Positions 33,279 to 42,222 of a stretch of DNA of 64,000 nucleotides are shown here, one piece after another (position 1 is the first letter of the stretch; every line of letters begins with the position of its first letter). Both the position numbers and the translations under genes were made by a program. The stretch is from CAZCCC01 sp964535715 (GTDB taxonomy: Bacteria > Patescibacteriota > Patescibacteriia > Buchananbacterales > UBA6539): contig CAZHUO010000002.1 of NCBI GenBank assembly GCA_964535715.1, positions 1-64,000 on the forward strand, read 5' to 3'. The notes beneath the pieces are model-generated. The model ran no database searches and was not told where the DNA came from. It saw only the letters and a list, made by a program, of their open reading frames with translations.

Positions 33279-33701
33279 TTATTTTTTCATAGAATCCCTT
33301 ACTCTTTTTCTAGCCATTACAAGCCAGAACATCTCGCAGGCGCTTATGTTAAGCGCAATGCCGAGAATCATGAGTAATAATCCAAATATTCCCTTTTGGG
33401 ATGTCAGTAATGGAATCGCAACAAGTGCAATTCCTAAACTTATCTGACATGCCCACCAGTACGGGTATTTGCGTGCGATTCTGCGGTGCGTCTTATTGGT
33501 AGCATCGCAAAAAACCAAGCTTGCATAGGATATGAAGACGCCTAACCAAATGATTAACGTCCATATCATGCAAAGCATAGCCATCTCGGAAATTTTGCTG
33601 TAACGATCCGGATAAAACCTGTAGACCCAGCCAAACAGCACCATTATGCCGAGCAGCGCACAACACAGCTTTCCCATTCCATTCTTGTAATACCTGGTCA
33701 C
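33279..33701 (-). CDS. Four-helix membrane protein of unknown function
   Basis: This 140-residue protein has four hydrophobic helices (about 9-28, 38-63, 84-101, 106-125) and a positively charged central loop (KTHRRIARKYPY) and C-terminus. I do not recognise the family. The start is GTG at 33701 with AAGGAG about 8 nt upstream, a stronger SD than native genes here. It has its own promoter and terminator and a less AT-rich composition, so it may be another acquired gene. Confidence 0.7.
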   Translation of the reverse strand: MTRYYKNGMGKLCCALLGIMVLFGWVYRFYPDRYSKISEMAMLCMIWTLIIWLGVFISYASLVFCDATNKTHRRIARKYPYWWACQISLGIALVAIPLLTSQKGIFGLLLMILGIALNISACEMFWLVMARKRVRDSMKK

Positions 33702-33773
33702 CTTTTTTCTCCTTTTTTTTCTGTACAGCCCTGTACAATTTCCTTATCCTGATGCCCAAGAATGGAACTTATA

Positions 33774-33802
33774 ACTATATCATATTTTTAATATTTTGTC
33801 AA
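33774..33802 (-). promoter_or_regulatory. Promoter of the four-helix membrane protein gene
   Basis: On the minus strand TTGACA (33797-33802) and TATAGT (33774-33779) are 17 nt apart, 72 nt before the GTG start. Confidence 0.7.
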
Positions 33803-33825
33803 TATTTGAGGTAAAAATTGGTATT

Positions 33826-33854
33826 TTGACCGATTTTTGATTTAGAGGTAGAAT
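33826..33854 (+). promoter_or_regulatory. Promoter of uppS
   Basis: TTGACC (33826-33831) and TAGAAT (33849-33854) are 17 nt apart, 34 nt upstream of the uppS ATG. It is divergent from the promoter at 33774-33802. Confidence 0.7.
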
Positions 33855-33888
33855 GAAATAGCTTTAATTTGTTAAAATTTAGCGTTTT

Positions 33889-34581
33889 ATGACCAAAAAA
33901 CACAATTTAAGCCATATTGGTATTATTATGGACGGCAACAGGCGCTGGGCCAAAAATAAGGGCTTACCGACTTTGGAAGGCCACCAAAAAGGCTACCAAA
34001 AGATGAAAAAAGTCGCCAAATGGTGTATTGACCGAGGCGTTAAGATATTAACAGTTTATGCTTTTTCAACGGAAAACTGGCATCGCCAAAAAAACGAAGT
34101 TAATTATCTAATGAATCTGTTACGTGATGTTTTTAAAAAAGATTTTGACGAGCTTTCCAAACAAGGAATTAAAATCAAAGTCATTGGCCAAAAAGAGCGC
34201 CTGGCTTCTGATATTCAGCAAATAGTTGAAGAAGTTGAATTGAAAACTAAAAATAATAAAAAATTGCTGTTTCAAATCGCTATTTCTTATGGCGGCAGAC
34301 CCGATATTGTCCAGTCGGTTAAAAAAATTGTTTCTCAAAATATCCCCGTTGAAAGAATTACCGAAGATCTGATTTCCAAAAACCTTTGGACTGCGGGAGT
34401 TTATGATCCCGATTTGATTGTTCGGACTTCCGGCGAACATCGTCTGTCTAATTTTTTAACTTGGCAGTCTGCCTATTCGGAGCTGATTTTTATTAAAAAA
34501 CACTGGCCGGAGTTTTCTGAAAAAGATTTAGACAAGATTATCGCAGAATATAACAAAAGAAGTCGAAGATTCGGCAAATAA
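33889..34581 (+). CDS. uppS: Isoprenyl (undecaprenyl) diphosphate synthase
   Basis: The 230-residue cis-prenyltransferase makes the lipid carrier used for peptidoglycan and surface glycans. It has the family signature GIIMDGNRRWAK with the catalytic Asp, then HQKGYQ, TVYAFSTENWHR, and the C-terminal DLIVRTSGEHRLSNFLTWQ. Length is typical. It has its own promoter and no SD. Its product would feed the glycosyltransferase and ligase genes in the right half of the window. Confidence 0.95.
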   Translation: MTKKHNLSHIGIIMDGNRRWAKNKGLPTLEGHQKGYQKMKKVAKWCIDRGVKILTVYAFSTENWHRQKNEVNYLMNLLRDVFKKDFDELSKQGIKIKVIGQKERLASDIQQIVEEVELKTKNNKKLLFQIAISYGGRPDIVQSVKKIVSQNIPVERITEDLISKNLWTAGVYDPDLIVRTSGEHRLSNFLTWQSAYSELIFIKKHWPEFSEKDLDKIIAEYNKRSRRFGK

Positions 34582-34680
34582 TAAATATCTAATATCTTAA
34601 ATCTAACATCTAATATCTACAAATTAAAAGATAAAATTCTTCATATTTTTTAGATTTAAGATCTAAGATTTAAGATTGAG
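34582..34680. repeat. Word-repeat palindrome between uppS and rarA
   Basis: AATATCTAA, ATCTTAAATCT and their complements (TTTAGATTTAAGAT) recur through the gap, so the two halves can fold on each other as a long imperfect hairpin ending next to the rarA start. Confidence 0.5.
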
Positions 34681-34688
34681 CGAAGCGA

Positions 34689-35936
34689 ATGGATTTATTC
34701 GACGAAAAACTTAAAAATGACCTAAAAGCCAATGCACCCCTGGCTGACCGAATGCGGCCGGAAACACTGGCTGATTTTGCCGGCCAAAAAGAAGTTGTCG
34801 GGGAAGGCAAGCTTTTGCGCCAGGCGATTGAAAGCGACCAGATACCTTCAATGATTTTTTGGGGCCCGCCGGGAACAGGCAAAAGCACTTTGGCAAGAAT
34901 TATTGCAAAAATGACCAAATCGGTTTTTGTCCAGCTTTCGGCAGTGAGTTCAGGAGTTAAAGAATTTCGGGAAATTATTAAAGTGGCTCAAGATCAGAGG
35001 AAATTCAATGGCCAAAGGACAATCCTTTTTATTGACGAAATCCATCGCTGGAATAAAGCCCAGCAGGATGGCCTTTTGCCGTATGTTGAACAGGGAATAA
35101 TTACGTTAATTGGCGCGACAACGGAAAATCCGAGCTTTGAAGTGGTTTCAGCTTTGCTTTCGCGTTGCCGGGTTTTTGTTTTAAACCAGCTAAGCGACCA
35201 TGATATAGAAAAAATAATTGCCCGAGGTTTAAAAATCGGTTTTCCCGGCTTAAAAATCGGTCTGGATGACGAAACCAGCCGTTACTTAGCGGGCTTGTCA
35301 AACGGCGATGCTAGAGTCGCTTTAAATGCTTTGGAATTTGCCGTTAATTCAACCAGGCCTAATTCAGTCGGCAAAATTATTTTAAATAAAGATACAATTA
35401 AAGAATCGCTGCAAAAGTCAAGCTTTTTGTATGATAAAGGCGGGGATCAACATTATAATATCATTTCCGCCCTGCATAAATCAGTTCGCGGAGGCAATGC
35501 CGATGCCGCTTTATATTGGCTTGGCCGTATGCTTGAAGCGGGCGAGGATCCGCTTTATATTGCCAGGCGCTTGGTTCGAATGTCTGTTGAAGATATTGGT
35601 TTGGCTAATTCCCAGGCTCTTGAACAAGCTGTCGCCTGTTACCAAGGCTGCCATTTTTTGGGAATGCCTGAATGTAATATAATTTTAGCGCAATGCGTGG
35701 TTTACTTGGCAAAATCAAAAAAATCGGTTGAAATTTACCAAGCTTATGGTAAGGTTAAGGAAGATGTTAAAGCCACAATGGATGAACCGGTACCGCTTCA
35801 TTTGCGCAATGCACCAACCAAGCTGATGAAAGACTTAAATTATGGCAAAGATTACAAGTATTCTCCGGATTATGATTGGCAGGAAGACCAGGAGTATTTA
35901 CCCGCCAAAATTAAAGGTAATAGATATCTAAAATAG
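34689..35936 (+). CDS. rarA: Replication-associated recombination protein A (AAA ATPase)
   Basis: The 415-residue RarA/MgsA acts at stalled replication forks. It begins with the family segment PLADRMRPETLADFAGQ. It has Walker A WGPPGTGKST, Walker B LFIDEIHRWNKAQQD, sensor 1 GATTENPSFEV, and the RarA-specific C-terminal region YDKGGDQHYNIISALHKSVRG plus LRNAPTKLMKDLNYG. Length is slightly below the usual 430-450. No SD. Confidence 0.96.
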   Translation: MDLFDEKLKNDLKANAPLADRMRPETLADFAGQKEVVGEGKLLRQAIESDQIPSMIFWGPPGTGKSTLARIIAKMTKSVFVQLSAVSSGVKEFREIIKVAQDQRKFNGQRTILFIDEIHRWNKAQQDGLLPYVEQGIITLIGATTENPSFEVVSALLSRCRVFVLNQLSDHDIEKIIARGLKIGFPGLKIGLDDETSRYLAGLSNGDARVALNALEFAVNSTRPNSVGKIILNKDTIKESLQKSSFLYDKGGDQHYNIISALHKSVRGGNADAALYWLGRMLEAGEDPLYIARRLVRMSVEDIGLANSQALEQAVACYQGCHFLGMPECNIILAQCVVYLAKSKKSVEIYQAYGKVKEDVKATMDEPVPLHLRNAPTKLMKDLNYGKDYKYSPDYDWQEDQEYLPAKIKGNRYLK

Positions 35937-36037
35937 CTTATATCTGGCATGAAATATTGTAAATTAATCCCTTATGACTTTATAATGACGGCGGGTTTGC
36001 CGGAAAAGTTGAAGGGGAGAAAGTATCTTAAGTAAGC

Positions 36038-36180
36038 ACCAAATTCCAAATTACAAATAATAAACAAATCTCAAATTATAAATTCAAAATTCCAACGGGT
36101 AAGCTTAAGGGTTTGTGATTTGTGATTTTAAACATTGTAATTTGTTTGAAATTTGAGATTTGGAATTTGTAATTTATTAT
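36038..36180. repeat. Long imperfect palindrome before Nudix gene
   Basis: CAAATTCCAAATTACAAATAA (36040-36060) and similar words are mirrored by TTGAGATTTGGAATTTGTAATTTATTA to the right (36154-36180). The whole gap can fold into one AT-rich hairpin ending just before the Nudix start. Confidence 0.55.
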
Positions 36181-36183
36181 TCT

Positions 36184-36630
36184 ATGCTTCGCCAAAAAAC
36201 AATCGGCATAATCACTTTTAAGTTCGAAGGGCGGGGAATCCGCTATCTGCTTTTGCATCACGGCGGAGAATATTGGAATTTTTCCAAAGGCAGGCAGGAA
36301 GGGCTTGAAACCGAGATAGATTCGGCTTTGCGCGAGCTCAAAGAAGAAACCGGAATTGAAAAAATTAATATTATTGAAGGCTTTAAGGATGAATATGACT
36401 ATGATTTTGATACTCAAATTAAGGATGGATTAAGAAAAAAGGTCTGCAAAAAAGCGATATTTTTTTTAGGAGAAGTAATGCAGGATAAAGTAAAAATTTC
36501 CGATGAACATATTGATTTTGGCTGGTTTGATTTTGAAACTGCTTTAGAAAGGCTATTTTATCAGGAAGGCCGTGATTCTTTGAAAAAAGCTCATCAGTTT
36601 ATTTTAAAACGGCAGGATTTTGTGCTATAA
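36184..36630 (+). CDS. Nudix hydrolase
   Basis: The 148-residue protein carries a Nudix box starting GRQEGLET and ending RELKEETGIEK (about 37-60) after YWNFSKG. The form resembles diadenosine tetraphosphatase-type or RppH-like Nudix enzymes, with FSKG before the box. The ATG at 36184 is preferred over one at 36160, because the latter lies inside the palindromic repeat. No SD. Substrate not assigned. Confidence 0.88.
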   Translation: MLRQKTIGIITFKFEGRGIRYLLLHHGGEYWNFSKGRQEGLETEIDSALRELKEETGIEKINIIEGFKDEYDYDFDTQIKDGLRKKVCKKAIFFLGEVMQDKVKISDEHIDFGWFDFETALERLFYQEGRDSLKKAHQFILKRQDFVL

Positions 36631-36715
36631 TTACGAGCGAGGGACAAATGAAAATTTATTTTCATTTGGAACGAGTGAAGTAATTTCATGGCTGCCGAAG
36701 GCAGACATGTAATAA

Positions 36716-36794
36716 CTACGAATACGAATTCTTACGAATATACGAATCACCATTCTAAGCTATTTGTATATTCGTATTTATTCGTATTTCGTAG
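36716..36794. repeat. Long hairpin ending at the pilT start
   Basis: CTACGAATACGAA (36716-36728) pairs with TTCGTATTTCGTAG (36781-36794) with one bulge, and inner ACGAATATACGAAT pairs with ATTTGTATATTCGT. The hairpin ends 1 nt before the chosen pilT ATG, so it could block or position initiation. Confidence 0.65.
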
Positions 36795-36795
36795 A

Positions 36796-37842
36796 ATGAT
36801 GGATATAAATAAATATTTTGATTTAGCAATAAAGAAAGGCGCTTCCGATCTTCATTTGGTTGCCGGCTGTAAATCGACTTTGAGAGTTGAGGGGAATTTA
36901 CAGGTTATTGATGATGGAATTTTAGACCAAAAAGAATTAGAAACAGCGGTTTTTTCTTTAATGAAAGAAGAAGATATTGATTTTTTTAAAAAAAACAAAG
37001 AGCTTGATTTTGCCCTGGATATTTCCGGCGGTAATTTTAGAGTTAATCTGCATCAACAGGAAGGTAAAATCGGAATTGCAGCCAGAGTCATTCCTGACAG
37101 AATTCCCGAACCTCAGGATATTATGTTTAGCGAAACAATGTATAATTTAAGCCATTTAAATCACGGCTTAATCCTGATTACCGGACCGTCAGGTTGCGGC
37201 AAATCAACGACGCTTGCAGTTCTGATAAATTTAATAAATAAAGAGCGTCGGGCGCACATCATTACGATTGAAGATCCAGTAGAGTTTATTTTTAATGAAA
37301 ATCAAAGCATTATTGAGCAAAGAGAAATCGGCCGTGATACCAAATCCTTTAGCGAAGCTTTAAAAAGAGCATTGCGCCAAGACCCCAATGTCATAATGGT
37401 TGGCGAAATGCGCGATTTGGAAACAATCTCAGCGACTTTGACTGCCGCTGAAACCGGCCATTTGGTTCTTTCCACTTTGCATACAAGCACAGCTAATGAG
37501 ACCATTGAAAGGATTGTCGATATTTTTCCGGCTCACCGGCAAAAGCAGATTTTGCTTCAGCTGGGATCAACTTTGCGGGCAGTAGTCTGCCAGCAGATTT
37601 TACCCAAGAAAGGCGGCGGTTTGATTGTTGCCAGAGAAATAATGATAAATACTCCGGCTATTTCCAGCTTGATTCGGGAAGGAAAAATTGCCCATATCAA
37701 CTCGGCAATTCAGACCGGAAAAAGCGAAGGCATGATTACAATGGATACATCATTGAAAAGTTTGTATAAAGAAGGGTTGATTGAAAAGCAGGTTTATTTA
37801 AACAGGACCAGTAAAAGTGATACTTTAAATACTTATTATTAA
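36796..37842 (+). CDS. pilT: Type IV pilus retraction ATPase PilT
   Basis: The 348-residue ATPase has the PilT N-terminal domain (KKGASDLHLVAG), Walker A TGPSGCGKSTT, the Asp box ITIEDPVEF, Walker B QDPNVIMVGEMRD and the His box TGHLVLSTLHT. It powers pilus retraction at the inner face of the membrane. The start at 36796 (or 36799) is chosen because the upstream frame is palindromic repeat. Pseudopilin and lipoprotein genes follow downstream. Confidence 0.95.
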   Translation: MMDINKYFDLAIKKGASDLHLVAGCKSTLRVEGNLQVIDDGILDQKELETAVFSLMKEEDIDFFKKNKELDFALDISGGNFRVNLHQQEGKIGIAARVIPDRIPEPQDIMFSETMYNLSHLNHGLILITGPSGCGKSTTLAVLINLINKERRAHIITIEDPVEFIFNENQSIIEQREIGRDTKSFSEALKRALRQDPNVIMVGEMRDLETISATLTAAETGHLVLSTLHTSTANETIERIVDIFPAHRQKQILLQLGSTLRAVVCQQILPKKGGGLIVAREIMINTPAISSLIREGKIAHINSAIQTGKSEGMITMDTSLKSLYKEGLIEKQVYLNRTSKSDTLNTYY

Positions 37843-37852
37843 TTTAAAGGCT

Positions 37853-38191
37853 ATGACCGATGAAAAATGGAATGATATAATTTCTAAAATAAAAGACAAT
37901 TTTGAGTTGATAAGCCATAAAAATGAAGATCTTGATGAGGAAATTGGTCCGGGAACGATAGAAATTGTTGAATTTATCGGCCCTTTGGGCAAAATGAAGC
38001 TTGAACGCACAACCAAACCTCTGATGATTGATAAAAAAACAATCGGTTCAAAGCGGATTGGAAGCAATACTACGGTTGAATATCTTTATTCAGACACTGA
38101 AAAGGTTCATAAATTTAAAGCATATCGGTACAATGATAAAGATGAAATCTGGAATGAAATGGAAATGCAGAAAAGCGGAATGTTTTTTTAA
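37853..38191 (+). CDS. Conserved-looking hypothetical protein, 112 aa
   Basis: The 112-residue protein is acidic at the N-terminus and has strand-rich middle (GTIEIVEFIGPLGKMKLERTTKP) and C-terminal parts. No signal peptide and no motif I can name. It starts 10 nt after pilT in the same direction, so it is likely co-transcribed with the pilus gene. Cytoplasmic by appearance. Function unknown. Confidence 0.65.
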   Translation: MTDEKWNDIISKIKDNFELISHKNEDLDEEIGPGTIEIVEFIGPLGKMKLERTTKPLMIDKKTIGSKRIGSNTTVEYLYSDTEKVHKFKAYRYNDKDEIWNEMEMQKSGMFF

Positions 38192-38233
38192 TCGTTAAGA
38201 GTTAATTTTATTTTATTTATTCTAATTTAATTT

Positions 38234-38614
38234 ATGAAAAAAAATATAAAAATCTTAGTTTTTCTTTCTTTAATAGTAATCTTATCTGCCTGTACATTGA
38301 AAAAAAATGAAGTTAATGATCCGGCCGTGAAAAGCGATGCTGAAAAAAAAGAAAATATAATAAAAGTTGAAAAAGAATATAAGTCGGCGCTTGTTGAGAT
38401 TCTAAAGCCTTACTGGGAAAGCCAGCAAATTGCCGGGATTAAAGATAAAATTTTGGAATTGCGGGCTCCGGCGGAGGATTTTAATTTGCATTTTAACCTG
38501 GTGGTCGCTTTTGAGCTTTTGGAACAGGGCCAGGCTGAATCCGATCAGTCTAAGATTGAAGAGGGAATGGAAAAAATCAAAAAACTTCAAGAAGAATATT
38601 CATGGATTAAATAA
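38234..38614 (+). CDS. Small lipoprotein
   Basis: The 126-residue protein starts with MKKNIKILVFLSLIVIL and a lipobox LSAC (Cys20), so it should be lipidated and anchored outside the membrane. The rest is helical and charged, with a helix-loop-helix rich in Glu and Lys. It lies 5 nt before the pseudopilin gene, suggesting a part in pilus or secretion machinery. I do not recognise the family. Confidence 0.72.
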   Translation: MKKNIKILVFLSLIVILSACTLKKNEVNDPAVKSDAEKKENIIKVEKEYKSALVEILKPYWESQQIAGIKDKILELRAPAEDFNLHFNLVVAFELLEQGQAESDQSKIEEGMEKIKKLQEEYSWIK

Positions 38615-38619
38615 AGCAT

Positions 38620-39117
38620 ATGCATACAAAATTAAACAAATGCCAAAAAGGCGTCACTTTAATAGAGTTAATGGTAAGTGTCTTGATTATCATATTGCTT
38701 GCAACCATTGGTATGATTGCCATAAAGAATTCCCGGGCAAAGGCCAGAGACGCCAAAAGAGTTTATGATTTGCAGCAATACGCAAAAGCAATAAGGCTTT
38801 ATGCCCAGTCAAGCCCCTCCGGCACCTATCCGCCAACCGCCGGTTTTCTGGGTAAAAATCATTTATCAGAAGATATTAATGACCAGCTGAAGCTATATAT
38901 TCCGGATTTGCCAAGCGATCCGCTGGATTTAGGAGGAGATGTTGGAAATTATTTTTATTATTACATACCTGATAACAGCTGCTATGGCGGTGTTTATCCA
39001 ACAGTGCATGTTTTAAACATAGAAACTTCAAATCCTGAATATAAAAAAAATGATTGTACTGACGGAAGTTCTGACAGGGGAGCGAATGCTGCAGACTATC
39101 TAATTATTATTCGCTAA
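38620..39117 (+). CDS. Type IV pilin / pseudopilin-like protein
   Basis: The 165-residue protein has a short basic leader and a class III prepilin cleavage motif, KG-VTLIELMV, followed by a long hydrophobic helix (about 12-32) with Glu at mature position 5. The globular part resembles type II secretion GspG-like pseudopilins (RVYDLQQYAKAIRLYAQ, TYPPTAG, LPSDPLD). It would be cleaved by a prepilin peptidase not seen in this window. With pilT upstream it supports a pilus or secretion system. Confidence 0.88.
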   Translation: MHTKLNKCQKGVTLIELMVSVLIIILLATIGMIAIKNSRAKARDAKRVYDLQQYAKAIRLYAQSSPSGTYPPTAGFLGKNHLSEDINDQLKLYIPDLPSDPLDLGGDVGNYFYYYIPDNSCYGGVYPTVHVLNIETSNPEYKKNDCTDGSSDRGANAADYLIIIR

Positions 39118-39119
39118 AT

Positions 39120-39923
39120 ATGGAAAAAATCAAAAGGCTTAAAGAAAAATTAAGTAATAAAATTGCAAGAAAAAAGAGCATTAAAACTGGCAAAAATGTG
39201 AAATCAAGCTGTTTGATGTTTGCGATTATTTTTTTAATGGTTTTTATTTTTATTTTTGTCTTATTGGTTGTTAAAACCGGCGCCGCAAGAGTGCCTATTT
39301 TATCGAAGGCTTTTTACCAAAAACCTCAGCCAACAAGAGTCATCAGCATAGAGCCGGGCTATAAGGAGGAAGGTGGCGTTTTTTCGGACAAGACCACATT
39401 TATTTTAAAAATACCCGAGAAGAGCTTAACATTTACTTTGAGAGAAGAATTTATTAATAAAAGTCCGAACGCTTTTTTCAGGCCCGATATACAGATAGTT
39501 ATTACTCCGAATGAATTGGAATTTTATTCTTCACTTGTTAAGCCTTCCGATATGGCAATTATTTTTGGCATTAAGCCGGAAATTTCCAATGAAAAAATAG
39601 ATTTCAAAATTACAAAGTTAAGAATCGGAAGTTTAAATATCCATCCCAATATTGCGGATTTTGTTATCCGCAAAATTATTGGGCGCAAAGTTACGCCAAA
39701 TCTTCAAAAAAATATAATGGAAAAATTAAACATGCTGGCCGATATAAATAGTTTTGAAATGTCTGAAGGAATGATAAATTTTTCTTTGGTGATGAAAATC
39801 AAACCCAACACAGATGGTTCTGACTTAACGGAAGAACAGCTAAAATCGCTGGAAAATATCGATCTGACCGAAGAAAAAATAAACATTTTGAAAGAACAGC
39901 TCAAATCTAAAAATTTGCAATGA
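39120..39923 (+). CDS. Single-pass membrane protein of unknown function
   Basis: The 267-residue protein has a lysine-rich N-terminus (about 1-28) and one transmembrane helix (about 30-52). The exposed domain, rich in charged beta-like segments, ends in an acidic helix. I see no named motif. It starts 2 nt after the pseudopilin gene and its stop overlaps the next start by 4 nt (ATGA), so the block is co-translated. Confidence 0.7.
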   Translation: MEKIKRLKEKLSNKIARKKSIKTGKNVKSSCLMFAIIFLMVFIFIFVLLVVKTGAARVPILSKAFYQKPQPTRVISIEPGYKEEGGVFSDKTTFILKIPEKSLTFTLREEFINKSPNAFFRPDIQIVITPNELEFYSSLVKPSDMAIIFGIKPEISNEKIDFKITKLRIGSLNIHPNIADFVIRKIIGRKVTPNLQKNIMEKLNMLADINSFEMSEGMINFSLVMKIKPNTDGSDLTEEQLKSLENIDLTEEKINILKEQLKSKNLQ

Positions 39924-40687
39924 AATTACTTAATAAAATAATCCCGTTTTTGACCTCTTTTTCAATTATCGTTTTGCTTGAAATTCTGATAAAATATCCA
40001 AAAAGCATTTATTTGGTTGTAATTATTTCCTCATTATTAATTGTTTTCAGCGTTTATCAGATTACCGGCAGGATTTTATTTAAAAACGGCAATTTTTTAA
40101 ATTTAGTCACAACCCCGTTATTTTTATTTGCCGGCAGTTTTATATTCATGATTTTTTTGGAAAATGTAATAGCCAGGCAATTTGTCATTATTTTGCTTTC
40201 GGTATTGATATTTGCGGTTTTACAGTCAACTACATTGAAGTTTAATTTTAGGCCGAAATATCAGCCCCACTCACTGGAAAACATCATTGACCATGCCAAT
40301 TTGCTTAGCCTGTTTTTGATTTCTTGCAGCCTTTTCAGCCTGTCGATTTTCTTGGCGGTTCCCTTGTATATTTTGATAATTTCTTTTGTCGTTTTTATTA
40401 TTTTAATCGCTTCTCAGCTTTTGTGGTTTAGTGAAACTTCGATCAGATCCAGCTGGCCGTATTTATTTGTAATAATAATTTTGATGCTTGAAACTTTTAT
40501 TGTTGTCAGTTTTCTGCCGACCAGTATTTATGTCAACGGTATGATTTTGACTTTGTCTTATTATCTGCTCGGCGGGATATTAAAAAATTGGCTTTTAGGG
40601 ATACGAGAAAACAAGGTAATTAAGCGCTATTTATTTGCAAGCGCAATAAGCTTAATAATAATTTTAGCCACCGCCAAGTGGTTTTAA
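39920..40687 (+). CDS. Polytopic membrane protein of unknown function
   Basis: This 255-residue protein is strongly hydrophobic, with about seven or eight helices and few charged loops; one loop reads FRPKYQPHSLENIID. No transporter or enzyme motif is visible. It overlaps the upstream gene by 4 nt and sits 4 nt before an HtrA-like gene. Position suggests a small envelope complex, possibly holding the pseudoprotease. Confidence 0.7.
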   Translation: MKLLNKIIPFLTSFSIIVLLEILIKYPKSIYLVVIISSLLIVFSVYQITGRILFKNGNFLNLVTTPLFLFAGSFIFMIFLENVIARQFVIILLSVLIFAVLQSTTLKFNFRPKYQPHSLENIIDHANLLSLFLISCSLFSLSIFLAVPLYILIISFVVFIILIASQLLWFSETSIRSSWPYLFVIIILMLETFIVVSFLPTSIYVNGMILTLSYYLLGGILKNWLLGIRENKVIKRYLFASAISLIIILATAKWF

Positions 40688-40691
40688 AAAT

Positions 40692-41870
40692 ATGAATTTG
40701 TTTAAAATAAAAAATGACCAGAAATTTATTTCTCAAGTTGTTGTCTTATCGATAATTTTCGGCTTTGCCGCCGGAGTGGTGGGGCAAATAGTATCAAACG
40801 TCTATTTTGATCCGTGGCAAAATAATTATATTTATCAAGACACATTGGCGTCTAATGCCAACCCGCTGAACAATGTCGAGCAGATCCCGGAGCTTAGGAG
40901 GATAGAGAGGTTTTTGGGCATTCAGCAGGATTTTGAAGTTAATAATTCAATCCAAAAAGCAAAACCGACAATGGTTGGAATTTATTTTAAAAAATCGCAG
41001 GCAACAAAGCCGATTGACCAGCTTTATTTGTCATCAGGCCTTAAAGCCAATGGCTTTATCTTAACAAATGACGGCTGGGTTATAACCTATGGCGATGTTT
41101 TCAAAAATGCAAAAAATGAAGATTTTGTCGTAGCTTACGGTGAAAAAATATTTTCGGTTGAAAATATTGTCATTGATTCTGTTACCGGCGTTGTTTTCGT
41201 AAAAATTTCGGCCACCAATCTGCCGGTGGTAATTTTAGGGGATTCAAAAGACATGACAAACGGCCAGCTTGGCATTGCTTTGAATTTTTTAGATGAAGTT
41301 TCTGTCACTAGTATTAAAAGCGTCAATTATTGGCCGGTATATTCCAAAGATGATTATATTTTATCATCGGAAGCATATAATAAATTATTTTTACTGGCAG
41401 ATAATCTAGACGGCAATTATGTCGGCGGTCCGTTAATTAATTTAGGCGGGGAATTAATAGGCATTATTAAGGAATTTGATTCTAAAAAAGGAGTTTCTAC
41501 CGTTTTGCCGATAAATCAATTTCGTTCGATAATTTTAGATGTGTTGAAAGATAATAAAATTACGAGACCTTATCTTGGGATTAAATATATTGATTTGTCA
41601 CAATCTGTCGGCTTAAGCAACGAGTTAAGCCAAAATTTAAATAAGGGAGCGTTGGTTTATCAAAAGCCCGATTTAAATTCACCGGCAGCGGAAATTGGCA
41701 TTGAACAGTATGACATAATAGTTAGCGTTTATGGACAGCAGGTAAGCGAGGAAAATAATTTGGCTGAATTGCTTCAGCAGTATAAAGCTGGCGATAAAAT
41801 CGAGCTGGAAATACTTCGCGGCAAAGAAACTATGGTTAAAAGTTTAGCTTTAAGCGCTTTGTCTGATTAG
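40692..41870 (+). CDS. HtrA/DegP-like pseudoprotease with PDZ domain
   Basis: The 392-residue protein has an N-terminal membrane anchor (about 14-34), a trypsin-fold domain aligning with HtrA (about 90-290), and a PDZ domain (about 300-385, PYLGIKYIDL and SPAAEIGIEQYDIIVSV). All three catalytic positions are changed: the NNHVV histidine is Asp135 (TYGDVF), the DPxxD aspartate is Gly166 (DSVTGVVF), and the GNSGG serine is Val244 (GNYVGG). The fold-defining glycines are kept, so it is likely a folded, non-cleaving binding protein. A terminator follows. Confidence 0.85.
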   Translation: MNLFKIKNDQKFISQVVVLSIIFGFAAGVVGQIVSNVYFDPWQNNYIYQDTLASNANPLNNVEQIPELRRIERFLGIQQDFEVNNSIQKAKPTMVGIYFKKSQATKPIDQLYLSSGLKANGFILTNDGWVITYGDVFKNAKNEDFVVAYGEKIFSVENIVIDSVTGVVFVKISATNLPVVILGDSKDMTNGQLGIALNFLDEVSVTSIKSVNYWPVYSKDDYILSSEAYNKLFLLADNLDGNYVGGPLINLGGELIGIIKEFDSKKGVSTVLPINQFRSIILDVLKDNKITRPYLGIKYIDLSQSVGLSNELSQNLNKGALVYQKPDLNSPAAEIGIEQYDIIVSVYGQQVSEENNLAELLQQYKAGDKIELEILRGKETMVKSLALSALSD

Positions 41871-41890
41871 TTAAATAATTAATTAAAAGA

Positions 41891-41913
41891 CGCGGAAATT
41901 ATTCCGCGCTTTT
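41891..41913 (+). terminator. Terminator of the pseudoprotease operon
   Basis: CGCGGAA (41891-41897) and TTCCGCG (41902-41908) form a perfect 7-bp stem with a 4-nt loop and a CTTTTG tail. Confidence 0.82.
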
Positions 41914-41940
41914 GTTTATATAAGTTTTTTTTGTTGATAA

Positions 41941-42222
41941 TTAATTTTTGTTTTTTTCCGCAAGCAGCGGGTTAGGGGAATAAAGCTTATTTTTTATTTT
42001 CCACTTATCCACATACTGGCCAATTCCGCTATTTGCCAATTTATTTTTTGCGGCGGTCTTTTTTTGTGACCACTCCAGAAGGCTAGAAAAATTGATTTTG
42101 TATCTCCCTTGAACTACGATGTATTTTACTTCTTCGGATTTGATTATTCGTCTTATTGTTTTTTGATCAACTCCAAAAAGCCTTGAAGCTTCTGAAACCG
42201 ATACTCTTATAACGTTTGGCAT
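41941..42222 (-). CDS. Small HTH (excisionase/MerR-like) DNA-binding protein
   Basis: The 93-residue protein has an N-terminal winged-helix-type HTH: RVSVSEASRLFGVDQKTIRRIIKSEEVKYIVVQGRYKI, split by turn and wing. It resembles the excisionase/HTH_17 family. The C-terminal third is basic and polar. It lies divergent from the sigma factor gene across a 300-nt AT-rich gap and could regulate it. No integrase is adjacent, so a phage excisionase role is unlikely. Confidence 0.75.
   Translation of the reverse strand: MPNVIRVSVSEASRLFGVDQKTIRRIIKSEEVKYIVVQGRYKINFSSLLEWSQKKTAAKNKLANSGIGQYVDKWKIKNKLYSPNPLLAEKNKN

Noticed and set aside
36038..36180. CRISPR array
   Set aside because: The repeats are irregular, AT-rich words with mirrored copies, with no constant repeat length, unique spacers or cas genes.
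41941..42222. Phage excisionase
   Set aside because: The HTH resembles excisionases, but no integrase or phage gene is near and the gene lies divergent from a sigma factor gene, so a regulator is more likely.
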